This document shows positions 24,093 through 32,483 of a stretch of 34,624 nt of DNA, piece by piece. A program made the translations under genes and the position numbers. The stretch is taken from assembly GCA_001920875.1 (NCBI GenBank), contig MNKP01000188.1:1-34624 (forward strand). The letters are read 5' to 3'. This stretch comes from Acidobacteria bacterium 13_1_20CM_2_55_15. Its GTDB lineage: Bacteria; Acidobacteriota; Terriglobia; 20CM-2-55-15. Position 1 is the first letter of the stretch. Each line of letters starts with the position of its first letter. The notes beneath the pieces are model-generated. The model was not told the DNA's origin. It saw only the letters and a list, made by a program, of their open reading frames with translations, and did not search any database.

Positions 24093-25268
24093 CTATCCAG
24101 ATCCATTGATCCATTGTCCCGGCGTGCGCAGCGCGTCGGCCAGATCGTTGAGAAAAAGTGCTGCTCGAGCGCCGTCGACGACGCGATGATCACCGGAAAG
24201 CGTCAGTGTCATCATCGGGCGGACGGCGGGTTGACCATTGAGCGCAATAACGCGATCCGCGATGCGACCCACAGCGAGAATCGCGGCCTGAGGCGGCGCG
24301 ATGATGGCGTTGAACGCATCGACGTTATACATGCCGAGATTGGTGATCGTGAATGTGCCGCCGGCTACGTCGCCCGGTCTTAGCCGTCCGTTACGGGCGC
24401 GATCGGTCAGTTCCTTCCGCTGAGATGCAATCTCAGTGATCCCTGTTTTGTCGGCATTCGGAATTACTGCTCCAACTACACCATCCTGAACTGCCATGGC
24501 AACACTAATATTGATGCTGGAATTCAGACGGATGGCGCCGCTGTCCCATGTTGCATTCAGCTTCGGATGTTTTGTGAGCACTCTCGCGACGAGCGCAACC
24601 AGGAGATCGGTGTGGGTGACGGTTTTAGACCCCAACGTTTCGCGGAGGTCGATCAAGGCGCCGGCATCCACGTCCCGAACGAGGAAGAAGTGCGGAACTT
24701 GAGTCCAGCTTTGAGTTGTGCGCTCGGCCATTAACCGGGCAACGGCGCTGAGCGTGGAGGGCGCTGCGACGGGCGTTGGGGCGGACGGGGCTTCGGCGGC
24801 TTTGAGAACATCTTCGCTCGTGATGACGCCATCGGGCCCTCGGCCAACGATTTTCGTTATGTCGACGCCTTTCTCTTTGGCGAGGCGGCGCGCCTTGGGA
24901 GAGATTTGTGGAGAATTGGAACCCAGTTCTGTAGGGGCGGTCTGCGACCGCCCAGGGCGCTCATAGAGCGCCCCTACAGCCGCACGGGCCGCAGGAGGCG
25001 CCGCAAGCGGCTCTGCGGGAGGTTGTTCGCCGGGCGAGACGAGCCAGGCGATGGTTTGGCCCACGGGAACCACATCACCTTCGCGCGATTTCACGCCAGC
25101 AAGGACACCGTCCGCGGTGGCCTCGACTTCGACGACCGCCTTATCCGTCTCCACTTCAAGAAGGATTTCGCCTTTGCTGACGGTATCGCCTTCTTTTTTC
25201 AGCCAGGAGACAATCTTTCCGGTTTCTTGCGCCATTTCGAGCGCAGGCATCACGATGCTGGTAGCCAT
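24093..25268 (-). CDS. 2-oxoacid dehydrogenase complex E2 (dihydrolipoamide acyltransferase)
   Basis: A 391-residue E2 core subunit. The N-terminal lipoyl domain (1-78) has the lipoylated Lys at 43 (EVETDKAVVEVEA). A linker follows (80-120), then the E1/E3-binding domain (about 122-157, SPKARRLAKEKGVDITKIVG). The C-terminal acyltransferase domain has the catalytic His361 and Asp365 (SGDHRVVDG). It passes the acyl group from E1 to CoA. Residues 97-113 of the linker are encoded by a palindromic repeat element. E1 subunits are encoded directly upstream; no E3 is present, so the housekeeping E3 is presumably shared. The acyl group (acetyl, propionyl or branched) is not deducible. Confidence 0.93.
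   Translation of the reverse strand: MATSIVMPALEMAQETGKIVSWLKKEGDTVSKGEILLEVETDKAVVEVEATADGVLAGVKSREGDVVPVGQTIAWLVSPGEQPPAEPLAAPPAARAAVGALYERPGRSQTAPTELGSNSPQISPKARRLAKEKGVDITKIVGRGPDGVITSEDVLKAAEAPSAPTPVAAPSTLSAVARLMAERTTQSWTQVPHFFLVRDVDAGALIDLRETLGSKTVTHTDLLVALVARVLTKHPKLNATWDSGAIRLNSSINISVAMAVQDGVVGAVIPNADKTGITEIASQRKELTDRARNGRLRPGDVAGGTFTITNLGMYNVDAFNAIIAPPQAAILAVGRIADRVIALNGQPAVRPMMTLTLSGDHRVVDGARAALFLNDLADALRTPGQWINGSG
24930..24978. repeat. tgtaggggcg two-hairpin element inside the E2 gene
   Basis: A 49-bp element with 10-bp terminal inverted repeats (tgtaggggcg...cgcccctaca) enclosing two perfect 8-bp hairpins with 3-base loops (24935-24953 and 24955-24973). This pattern is common as an intergenic repeat in many bacteria. 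Here it is read in frame as residues 97-113 of E2. No target duplication is obvious. Confidence 0.8.
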
Positions 25269-26255
25269 TTATCGGCCGCAAAGTGCTTTTGCCGCTTCGA
25301 ATACCGTCTGTTCGTTGGGAACAGTCGCGTCTTCGAGCGGCGGTGAAAATGGAATGGGAACGTGCATCGCTCCGATACGCTTTACCGGCGCTTCCAGATC
25401 GAAGAATGCCCCTTCGGCAATCACGGATGCGATTTCCGCCGTCACTCCATATCGTCCATATCCTTCATCGACGACGATCACGCGCGAGGTTTTCTTCGCG
25501 GATGCGATCAGTGCCTTTTCGTCCAGCGGCCAGACGGTGCGAGGATCGATGACCTCCGCGCTGATGTCGTGCTCCTCCAGCATTTGGGCCGCGCCTAACG
25601 CAACCTGCACCATGCTGCTCGTCGCCACGATAGTGATGTCCGTGCCCTCGCGCTTCACGTCAGCGACGCCAAACGGAATCGTGTAGTCCTCCGCAGGCAC
25701 GGAGCCCTTCAGCTTGTACATCATCTTGTCTTCGAAGAAGACCACCGGATTGTCGTCGCGAATCGCGCTCTTCAGGAGACCTTTCGCGTCGTACGGTGTC
25801 GATGGCAGTGCAACCTTCAATCCGGGAATGTGGCAAAACCATGCGTGCAGCGACTGCGAGTGTTGCGCAGCCGAGCGGCGTGTCGCGCCGAGCGTGGCGC
25901 GCATGACCATTGGCACCTTCCACTTGCCGCCGGACATGTAATGGACTTTCGCGGCCTGGTTCACCATCTGGTCCATGACGAGGGTGGAGAAGTCGCCGAA
26001 CATGATATCGACGATGGGACGCATGCCCGTCATTGCGGCGCCGACGGCAATACCTGTAAATCCGGCTTCGGATATCGGCGTATCCAAGACGCGTTCTGTG
26101 CCGAATTCGTCGACCAAACCTGTAAGGACCTTGAACACGGTGCCCGCTTCCGCAATGTCTTCACCGCAAATGAAAACGCGAGGATCGCGGCGCATTTCTT
26201 CCGCCATGGCTTCGCGGACTGCTTCGGCCATTGTGAGTTCTCGAGTTTCAGGCAT
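25269..26255 (-). CDS. 2-oxoacid dehydrogenase E1 beta subunit
   Basis: A 328-residue transketolase-like beta subunit that completes the thiamine diphosphate site together with E1 alpha. Family stretches are EDIAEAGTVFKVLTGL, TPISEAGFTGIAVGAAMTG (with the Glu that activates the TPP aminopyrimidine), HSQSLHAWF and IDPRTVWPLD. The length fits the alpha2beta2 type seen in acetoin, pyruvate and branched-chain complexes. The frame opens further upstream, but ATG 26255 matches the family start. It overlaps the E1 alpha stop by 8 bases, with aggacg upstream, so translation is probably coupled. The E2 gene starts right at its stop codon. Confidence 0.93.
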   Translation of the reverse strand: MPETRELTMAEAVREAMAEEMRRDPRVFICGEDIAEAGTVFKVLTGLVDEFGTERVLDTPISEAGFTGIAVGAAMTGMRPIVDIMFGDFSTLVMDQMVNQAAKVHYMSGGKWKVPMVMRATLGATRRSAAQHSQSLHAWFCHIPGLKVALPSTPYDAKGLLKSAIRDDNPVVFFEDKMMYKLKGSVPAEDYTIPFGVADVKREGTDITIVATSSMVQVALGAAQMLEEHDISAEVIDPRTVWPLDEKALIASAKKTSRVIVVDEGYGRYGVTAEIASVIAEGAFFDLEAPVKRIGAMHVPIPFSPPLEDATVPNEQTVFEAAKALCGR

Positions 26256-27246
26256 AAACGTCCTGGTCCGCTTTGTCCGGAGCCGGATAGGGAGCAGCGA
26301 TCGCAAATTGGACCGCCTTCTCCACTTCCGACTTCACTTCCGATCGAATCTGATCGAAGCGAGCGCGATCGGCAAGATTCTGAGAGATCATCCAATCACT
26401 GAGTAAATGGATCGGGTCCCGCTCGGTCTTCCACATCTGCTCTTCCTGCTTCGACCGATAGTATTCACGATTGATGTCGCCGACGTGGTGTCCCATGAAC
26501 CGATATGTGTTGCACAGTAAAAACGTTGGGCCGGCGCCCAAGCGAGTTCGGTCCACGATCGCCTTGGCCATTTGGTAAACGGCGCGCACGTCCTGTCCAT
26601 CCACCGTTAGGGCGGGCAGACCGAAGGCTACGGCACGCGTCAACATATCACCTGCGGCCGTTTCTGAATTATGGGTGTATTCGTTATAGAGGTTGTTTTC
26701 GCAGACGTAGATGACGGGAAGTTTCCAAAGTGACGCCATGTTCATCACTTCATACAGCAAGCCTTGTCCAAGCGCGCCGTCGCCGAAGAAGCACACCGCG
26801 ACTTGCCCGGTCTTCAAACGTTTCGCGGAAAGGGCCGCGCCCGTTGCGATTCCTGCGCTGCCGCCGACGATGGCATTGGCTCCGAGGTTTCCCGTATCCG
26901 GGTCCGCAATGTGCATGGAGCCGCCCTTTCCTTTACAGTAGCCGGCTTCTTTGCCGAGCAATTCGGCAAACATTCTGTCGAGTGCAGCACCTTTGGCGAG
27001 ACAGTGTCCGTGGCCCCGATGGGTGCTCGTGATGTAATCGGCCGGCTCGAGCGCCGCACAGACGCCAACGGCAACCGCTTCTTCGCCTATATAAAGGTGG
27101 GCGAGACCGGGCATCAGAGCGCGAGTATAGAGGTCATTGACCTGCTCTTCGAAGAGCCGGATCATGACCATCCGCCGGTACATGTGAAGCCACTGTTGGG
27201 CCTCAATTTCGGACTGAGTTTTTGGCCGATCGACAGCGGTTGTCAT
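26248..27246 (-). CDS. 2-oxoacid dehydrogenase E1 alpha subunit
   Basis: A 332-residue thiamine diphosphate-binding subunit that decarboxylates a 2-oxoacid (or acetoin-like substrate) and transfers the acyl to the lipoyl group of E2. The TPP motif runs from GDG (155-157) to the paired Asn at 184-185. The HRGHGHCLAKG and CKGKGGSMHI loops are conserved, and YRFMGHHVGD is the regulatory loop region. The size is close to acetoin dehydrogenase and pyruvate dehydrogenase alpha chains, which I cannot separate by eye. Its ATG overlaps the stop of the upstream dehydrogenase by four bases, showing tight coupling in the operon. Confidence 0.93.
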   Translation of the reverse strand: MTTAVDRPKTQSEIEAQQWLHMYRRMVMIRLFEEQVNDLYTRALMPGLAHLYIGEEAVAVGVCAALEPADYITSTHRGHGHCLAKGAALDRMFAELLGKEAGYCKGKGGSMHIADPDTGNLGANAIVGGSAGIATGAALSAKRLKTGQVAVCFFGDGALGQGLLYEVMNMASLWKLPVIYVCENNLYNEYTHNSETAAGDMLTRAVAFGLPALTVDGQDVRAVYQMAKAIVDRTRLGAGPTFLLCNTYRFMGHHVGDINREYYRSKQEEQMWKTERDPIHLLSDWMISQNLADRARFDQIRSEVKSEVEKAVQFAIAAPYPAPDKADQDVYA

Positions 27247-28124
27247 TTTGAAACTCCAGATATCTTTTCCAATACCTTGAAGATGATCGCGAAGTCTTGC
27301 TCGGCAAGGCCCATGGCGCGCGCAGCCGTGAGGAATTCATTCGCGATGGAAGTTGTCGGCAGCGGCACTTGGACTTGCCGGCCCAGCTCCAGAGCGAGCT
27401 GCATGTCCTTCTGCATCATGTTCACGTTGAACCATGCCTCATCGGGCATCTTCAACACGAACGGTCCGCGATATTGAAGCATCGGCGAGGCCGCGACGCT
27501 GTTCAAGAGCACCTCCAGCGCAACTTCCCGCGGGATTCCGCTCTTTTCGGCAAGTAAAACGCCTTCAGTGAAGGCCAATAGCTGTACGGGCAAAGCGAGG
27601 TTGGTCGCAATCTTCATCACCAGGGCCAGTCCATTTTCGCCGACGTACGTGACCTTCGGTCCAAGATCGAGCAGCAGCGGCTTGACGCGCTCAAACGTCT
27701 CCGGCCGGCCACCGACCATGACGGAGAGCTTTCCCTGTTGGATCGTGAGGACGCTTCCCGACACAGGCGCGTCAACCATGTCAGCGCCCGTTTCGCGAAC
27801 TCTAGCCGCAAGAGCGCGGGAGACGGCGGGACTGGCGGTGCTCATGTCGATCCACACTTTACCCGGACCGAGTCCCTCGATGATGCCGTTCGGACCTTCA
27901 GCAATTCGGGAGAGCGCTTCGGAGTTCGTCACCATTGAAAGAACGAAATCCGTGGAGGCGGCGACGGCACGCGGAGAATCGGCGAACTTCAGCCCTTTAT
28001 CAATGAGCCACTGGGCTTTGGAACGCGTTCGGTTGTAGCCCGTGACGGGGTGGCCTTTTTCGAGGAAACGATTCACCATCTGGCCGCCCATCGTCCCCAA
28101 ACCGACATATCCGATATTTGCCAT
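27243..28124 (-). CDS. 3-hydroxyisobutyrate dehydrogenase family NAD(P)-dependent oxidoreductase
   Basis: A 293-residue beta-hydroxyacid dehydrogenase. It has the dinucleotide-binding GLGTMG at 8-13, the substrate-binding DAPVSGS at 118-124 and the catalytic Lys K171 (MKIATN). Such enzymes interconvert 3-hydroxyacids and semialdehydes (3-hydroxyisobutyrate, 3-hydroxypropionate, tartronate, 4-hydroxybutyrate). The adjacent semialdehyde-type aldehyde dehydrogenase suggests that the two act in sequence on one alcohol/aldehyde/acid series. Its ATG follows the aldehyde dehydrogenase stop with no gap, and its stop overlaps the E1 alpha start. Confidence 0.92.
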   Translation of the reverse strand: MANIGYVGLGTMGGQMVNRFLEKGHPVTGYNRTRSKAQWLIDKGLKFADSPRAVAASTDFVLSMVTNSEALSRIAEGPNGIIEGLGPGKVWIDMSTASPAVSRALAARVRETGADMVDAPVSGSVLTIQQGKLSVMVGGRPETFERVKPLLLDLGPKVTYVGENGLALVMKIATNLALPVQLLAFTEGVLLAEKSGIPREVALEVLLNSVAASPMLQYRGPFVLKMPDEAWFNVNMMQKDMQLALELGRQVQVPLPTTSIANEFLTAARAMGLAEQDFAIIFKVLEKISGVSK

Positions 28125-29489
28125 TTACTCCACCCAAACCGTCTTGATATTCGTAAACTCCCGTATCCCGTGGACTCCAAGCTCGCGGCCGTGGCCGGAG
28201 GATTTTACACCGCCAAAAGGCATTCGAGGATCGGAAACCACCATCTTGTTGATGAAAACCATTCCGGCCTGGATCTCGTTTTCGAACTGTTCGCGCTCTT
28301 GGGGATCGTTGGTCCAGGCGCTGGCCCCCAGTCCAAATCTGGAATCGTTGGCGAGCCGGATGGCGTCATCAATATTCTTCACGCGAAACACGGAAGCCAC
28401 AGGACCGAAGAATTCCTCACGATAGGCGGGCGAATCCTTCGGGATGTTCGTCAGGACGGTCGGCTCGTAATAATTTCCAGGACGCTCGATGGGCCTGCCG
28501 CCGGTTAAGACACGCGCGCCCGCCTGGATTGTCTTCTGAACGTCGGCGTGAAGCGATTTCACCGCATCGGCCGTGGAAAGCGGGCCGAGCTCGGTTTGCG
28601 AATCCATCGGATCGCCGACTTTGAGGGACTTCATTCTGGACACGAAGCCGCTTTCGAATTTTTCGGCGATTTCGTCCAGGACGATAAATCGCTTCGCGGC
28701 AATGCACGACTGCCCGTTGTTGATAATCCGGGCTTCCACGGCAGTCGCGATGGCTTGATCCACACTTGCATTACGAGTAACGATGAATGGATCGCTGCCG
28801 CCTAGCTCCAGTACGACCTTCTTTATGCGTTTCGCCGCAGACACACCCACCTGAATGCCGGCACCTTCACTACCGGTCAATGTGGCGGCAGCGACGCGAT
28901 CATCCGACAAAACCCCATCGACCTGCTGTGCGCCGATCAGCAGGGTTTGGAAAGCCCCTTGGGGAAAACCGGCGTGTGACAAAATCTCTTCGATCTTGAG
29001 CGCGCATTGCGGCACATTGGACGCATGTTTCAGCAGTCCGACGTTTCCTGCCATCAATCCCGGAGCAATGAAGCGGAAAACTTGCCAGAACGGGAAATTC
29101 CACGGCATCACCGCCAAGACGACTCCGAGCGGTTGATACCGAATAAAGCTTTTCTTTGCAGGCGTTTCGACAACTTCATCGGCTAGAAACCGTTCGGCGT
29201 TCTCGGCGTAGTACCGGCAGACCCATGCGCATTTGGCCGCTTCAGCGACAGCCGACTTCAATGTTTTGCCCATTTCTGTCGTCATCAGGCGGCCGAGCGC
29301 CTCTTTTTCAGCTTCCAGAATTTCGCCGGCTCGGGCCATCGTTCGGGCACGTTCACTGAATGAAAGTTTTCGGAATTTTGAAAAGGTATCCGCGGCAAGC
29401 TGCAGCTTTTTCTCGATTTGGGCATCCGAGAGCGGTTCGAACGTTTTCAGAACCTGTCCCGTCGCTGGATTAATGCTTGCAATAGCCAT
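28125..29489 (-). CDS. NAD(P)-dependent aldehyde dehydrogenase, succinate-semialdehyde dehydrogenase-like
   Basis: A 454-residue aldehyde dehydrogenase starting with the SINPATGQVL motif typical of succinate-semialdehyde and related short-form enzymes. Catalytic residues are intact: N131 (PWNFPFW), the general base E228 (LELGGSDPF) and the nucleophile C262 (NNGQSCIAAKRF). It is the first gene of the six-gene reverse operon. Ggaaggag lies upstream of the ATG, though with an unusually long spacing of about 13 bases. The likely substrate is a semialdehyde made by the next gene's dehydrogenase, but the exact aldehyde is unknown. The divergent gap to the coiled-coil gene should carry the operon promoter; I could not identify it firmly. 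Confidence 0.93.
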   Translation of the reverse strand: MAIASINPATGQVLKTFEPLSDAQIEKKLQLAADTFSKFRKLSFSERARTMARAGEILEAEKEALGRLMTTEMGKTLKSAVAEAAKCAWVCRYYAENAERFLADEVVETPAKKSFIRYQPLGVVLAVMPWNFPFWQVFRFIAPGLMAGNVGLLKHASNVPQCALKIEEILSHAGFPQGAFQTLLIGAQQVDGVLSDDRVAAATLTGSEGAGIQVGVSAAKRIKKVVLELGGSDPFIVTRNASVDQAIATAVEARIINNGQSCIAAKRFIVLDEIAEKFESGFVSRMKSLKVGDPMDSQTELGPLSTADAVKSLHADVQKTIQAGARVLTGGRPIERPGNYYEPTVLTNIPKDSPAYREEFFGPVASVFRVKNIDDAIRLANDSRFGLGASAWTNDPQEREQFENEIQAGMVFINKMVVSDPRMPFGGVKSSGHGRELGVHGIREFTNIKTVWVE

Positions 29490-29587
29490 AATGGTTTTGC
29501 TTCTCCTTCCGAATTGGACCAGACTAGTCGAAAAGTCCGTTGCGGATCAAGCAGGCTCCTGAGATACCATCGTTAATTCAAAAACCA

Positions 29588-31021
29588 ATGTCCACACCTA
29601 CCCGCTCCCCCGAAAACGAGAAAGAACAACCGGCGATACCGCCGGAAACATTCGCGGCTCTGCGCGCTGAAATCGAGCGACTGTTGACGGAGATCGAGGC
29701 GCTCGGAGCAGGCCTCAAACAGAACTTTGAGCGGTCGATATCGACCGTTGCTGTCGCTGTTGAGGACCAGATTAAGCAGGCTGTACGTGCGGCCGAACGC
29801 GTAGCGCGGACGCAAACGCAACTGGAACTCCGTACAAAGTACGGCAAAGAGTTCGAGATGGCTATGGCTGAAACGGCGTTGATGGAGCGCCGGCTTCAGA
29901 TTGCGAACAAACAGTTCGAAGAGCAAAAGCGCAATACGGCGGCGAAGCTTGAGGAAACCGAACAGGCTCTCAGCAAATCTCAAGCCGATTACCGCCAAAT
30001 GGCCGATGAACTACGGGAACTCCAGGATAAGCTGCAACAGGCCGCCGAGAAGCTGTCCGCAAGCGAGCAGAGTCTTGCCGAAGCGCAGGCTCAGGCCCGT
30101 CAGCTCAGCGCGGAAAAGATCGAGATTGAAACAAGACTCCAACAGTCCGAGGACAAGCGTATCGAGGCGCAGCAATCGGTTAAACGGCTGCTGGCAGACA
30201 CGGGTCAAGCGGAAACGGGAAGGAAAGAGCTGGAAACTCAGCTCAAGGAAGCCCAAAGGCGGCGCTCGGAGGTAGAGGAAGCCCTTATCAAATTGCAGGC
30301 AGAGTTGAAGCTTACAGAGGCTGAAGCTTCAGCGGCAAAGGGTGAATTTGAAACCCGGCTGAAGGAAACGTCTGCCAGTCTTTTCGAAACCGAGCTCGCT
30401 TTGGGCAAGCTCCGTATGGATTTAAATCAGCTTCAAGGTGAAAACCAGCGGCTGGAAAGCAAGCTGGGCGATGCCGCGGCACATCGAAGTGATGCCGAAA
30501 TCCGCCTGCGGGAGGCAGCCGAACGCTTTGCCCTGGCCGAAGAATCGATCTCGTCGTTGCGACAGGAAACAAACCGGGCAAACGCAGGACGCACAGAACT
30601 CGAAGCCAAGCTAAAAGAAGTTACAAAGAGCCGCGCGGAACTTGAAGAACGGTCAAATCAGACTGAGGCGGCGCGGTCGCAACTCGAGGCGCAGTTAAGG
30701 GTCGACCGCGATCGCTGTTTCTTGCTGGAACAAGAGGTCCAAAAGCTTGAAGCAGAATTGCGAGCCAAAGCGGCGTCTGCCGCGGCTGCTCCTTGGCAGG
30801 AAATTACAGCACCTGGTCACGGTTCCGGCTTGACGACTGATTCCTCGAAGATACTGGAGGAGGTGGCTCGCAGCGAAGTCAGGCTCGCTGAAGTCCTCAA
30901 GCTGATCGACGATCCGGCGTCTGCGCTTTCCACAGTCATGCGTAAAAACGTCGAGAAAACTGAGATCGAGGCTTACCTCAGGGGTATTCGCTTCGCTACC
31001 GGTGAGACTGAATCCAACTAG
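29588..31021 (+). CDS. Long coiled-coil protein
   Basis: A 477-residue protein that is almost entirely Glu/Lys/Gln/Ala/Leu-rich heptads from about residue 20 to 410, with repeated patterns such as LEAKLKE, LETQLKEAQ and TRLKE. An Ala/Gly/Ser/Thr break near 415-435 is followed by a short C-terminal helical domain (EEVARSEVRLAEVLKLIDD to the end). No signal peptide, membrane helix or catalytic motif is seen. It may be a structural or scaffold protein; I recognise no specific family. The frame opens at a TTG at 29540, but ATG 29588 is the more natural start. No ribosome binding site is visible. It is divergent from the catabolic operon and ends at a hairpin repeat. Confidence 0.75.
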   Translation: MSTPTRSPENEKEQPAIPPETFAALRAEIERLLTEIEALGAGLKQNFERSISTVAVAVEDQIKQAVRAAERVARTQTQLELRTKYGKEFEMAMAETALMERRLQIANKQFEEQKRNTAAKLEETEQALSKSQADYRQMADELRELQDKLQQAAEKLSASEQSLAEAQAQARQLSAEKIEIETRLQQSEDKRIEAQQSVKRLLADTGQAETGRKELETQLKEAQRRRSEVEEALIKLQAELKLTEAEASAAKGEFETRLKETSASLFETELALGKLRMDLNQLQGENQRLESKLGDAAAHRSDAEIRLREAAERFALAEESISSLRQETNRANAGRTELEAKLKEVTKSRAELEERSNQTEAARSQLEAQLRVDRDRCFLLEQEVQKLEAELRAKAASAAAAPWQEITAPGHGSGLTTDSSKILEEVARSEVRLAEVLKLIDDPASALSTVMRKNVEKTEIEAYLRGIRFATGETESN

Positions 31022-31040
31022 GGTGATTGGAGTTGCCGAA

Positions 31041-31075
31041 CCGCATTCCCCTCCTCGCAGAGGAGGGGAATGCGG
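31041..31075. repeat. attcccctcctc hairpin repeat, copy 4 (longest stem)
   Basis: A perfect 16-bp stem (31041-31056 with 31060-31075) and a gca loop, 19 bases after the coiled-coil stop. The extra four base pairs beyond the common core show that this copy was extended or that flanking bases co-vary. Confidence 0.85.
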
Positions 31076-31152
31076 CTCGCCCTTAAACATTGCACCCACT
31101 TCTCATTTTCATCTATCCTCTCGGCTACGATTGCTGAAATAGGAAGGTATAA

Positions 31153-32064
31153 ATGATGCGTCTGATTCCATTTGTTCCTTTTGTGCTTATCGCAGTTGCC
31201 TCACTGGGGGTGGAGGCCGGGCAGGTCCGCTCGATCTCGGACCGTGTGTACTCCGATGCGCAGGCATCGCGTGGGCAGGACATTTACAAATCGCAATGCG
31301 CCGAATGTCACGGCAATGCAATGGAAGGAGTGAGCGGGCCGCCGCTCGTCGGCGACGATTTTCTTGCGAACTGGAGTGCGCGGCCCTTGACGAATCTTGT
31401 GGACAAGATTCAGAAGACGATGCCGTTCACGTCGCCCGGAAGTCTTTCGCGGCCTCAATCCATCGATCTCGCTGCGTACATTCTCCGGAGCGGAAAATTT
31501 CCTGCCGGACAAACAGAACTCAATGAGGCCGCGCTGGCTCAGATTGCGTTTCCGGCCGCGCAGTCGTCTGCAGCGCCTACGGTGACGTCCTCCGGCGGTT
31601 CTCTTCCCCCGCCTGAGGGAAATCTGGCGGAGTTGATGCGGGCCATTGCGTTTCCCAATGCGAACATCATTTTTAATACCCAGCTCAAAGATCCGGGAGC
31701 CCAAGCGAAAAAGGAACTGGCGAAATCACCTTTTGACTACGTTGAGTGGGGAGCCACCGTTTACCCCGGATGGTTGGCCATTGATCAGGCCGCCGTTGCG
31801 CTTACCGAGAGTGCGCCTCTTCTCTTGACTCCCGGACGCAAATGTCAAAATGGCCGGCCTGTACCCGTCGATCGCGCCGACTGGAAACAGTACGTTGCGG
31901 CCTTGGTAGAGGTGGGGAAGCTCGCTCATCAGTTGTCACAAAAGAGAGACTACGACGCGTTCCTGGACATCAGCGAAAAATTGAACGACGCGTGTGCAAA
32001 CTGCCACAAGGTTTATCGGGACAAGGGGGGTGCGGAAGGGAGCGGAGCAACCCGATGCCAGTAA
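31153..32064 (+). CDS. Two-module c-type cytochrome (class I plus cytochrome c'-like)
   Basis: A 303-residue exported protein (leader 1 to about 22). The N-terminal module has a class I heme site C49-x2-C52-H53 (CAECHG) and a likely axial Met at M90 (KTMPFTSPGS), as in small monoheme cytochromes. After a Pro/Ser linker (135-157), a C-terminal module (about 158-292) carries a heme motif near its very end, C281-x2-C284-H285 (CANCHKVYRD). That layout is typical of four-helix cytochrome c'/c556. It should be a diheme periplasmic electron carrier. A good ribosome binding site (aggaagg) precedes ATG 31153. The DUF6152-type gene follows 16 bases later. Confidence 0.88.
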   Translation: MMRLIPFVPFVLIAVASLGVEAGQVRSISDRVYSDAQASRGQDIYKSQCAECHGNAMEGVSGPPLVGDDFLANWSARPLTNLVDKIQKTMPFTSPGSLSRPQSIDLAAYILRSGKFPAGQTELNEAALAQIAFPAAQSSAAPTVTSSGGSLPPPEGNLAELMRAIAFPNANIIFNTQLKDPGAQAKKELAKSPFDYVEWGATVYPGWLAIDQAAVALTESAPLLLTPGRKCQNGRPVPVDRADWKQYVAALVEVGKLAHQLSQKRDYDAFLDISEKLNDACANCHKVYRDKGGAEGSGATRCQ

Positions 32065-32080
32065 TTGAAGGAGGGCGAGC

Positions 32081-32482
32081 ATGCGATTAAAATCAGCTTT
32101 TGGTCTTGCGGCGACTTGTGCTGTTGTGTTCATTTTGCCGGCGTGGTCACACCATTCCCACGGCAATTACGTCGACACGTTCATGGACATTGAGGGTATC
32201 GTCAAGGAAGTACACCTGATCGTCCCCCATTCCTGGGTCTACTTAGAAGTCAAGGATGCCAGCGGCGAACCGCAAATCTGGGCTTTGGAAGCAACCGGCC
32301 GCGTCGGCCTTCAAAGAGCGGGTGTGACGACCGATACCGTCAAGCCCGGCGACACCGTCAAGGCACGATGCCATCGCCTCAAGGATGGATCTAACGGCTG
32401 TCTTTTGGGATTCCTGAAACACAAGGACGGCAAGGTCGTCGACTGGGACGGCAATAACGCGCTCGCGCCCACAGATTTTTAG
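32081..32482 (+). CDS. Exported DUF6152-type protein
   Basis: A 133-residue secreted small protein with a leader (FGLAATCAVVFILPAWS, cleavage near residue 23) that leaves HHSHGNY at the mature N-terminus. The rest is a beta-barrel-like pattern: MDIEGIVKEVHLIVPHSWVYLEVKD, then a Leu-Glu-Ala strand and PGDTVKARCHRLKDGSNG. This fits the DUF6152 family as I recall it. The function is unknown; the His cluster may bind metal. It is encoded right after the diheme cytochrome with a ggaggg ribosome binding site, so a joint role is likely. Confidence 0.8.
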   Translation: MRLKSAFGLAATCAVVFILPAWSHHSHGNYVDTFMDIEGIVKEVHLIVPHSWVYLEVKDASGEPQIWALEATGRVGLQRAGVTTDTVKPGDTVKARCHRLKDGSNGCLLGFLKHKDGKVVDWDGNNALAPTDF

Positions 32483-32483
32483 C

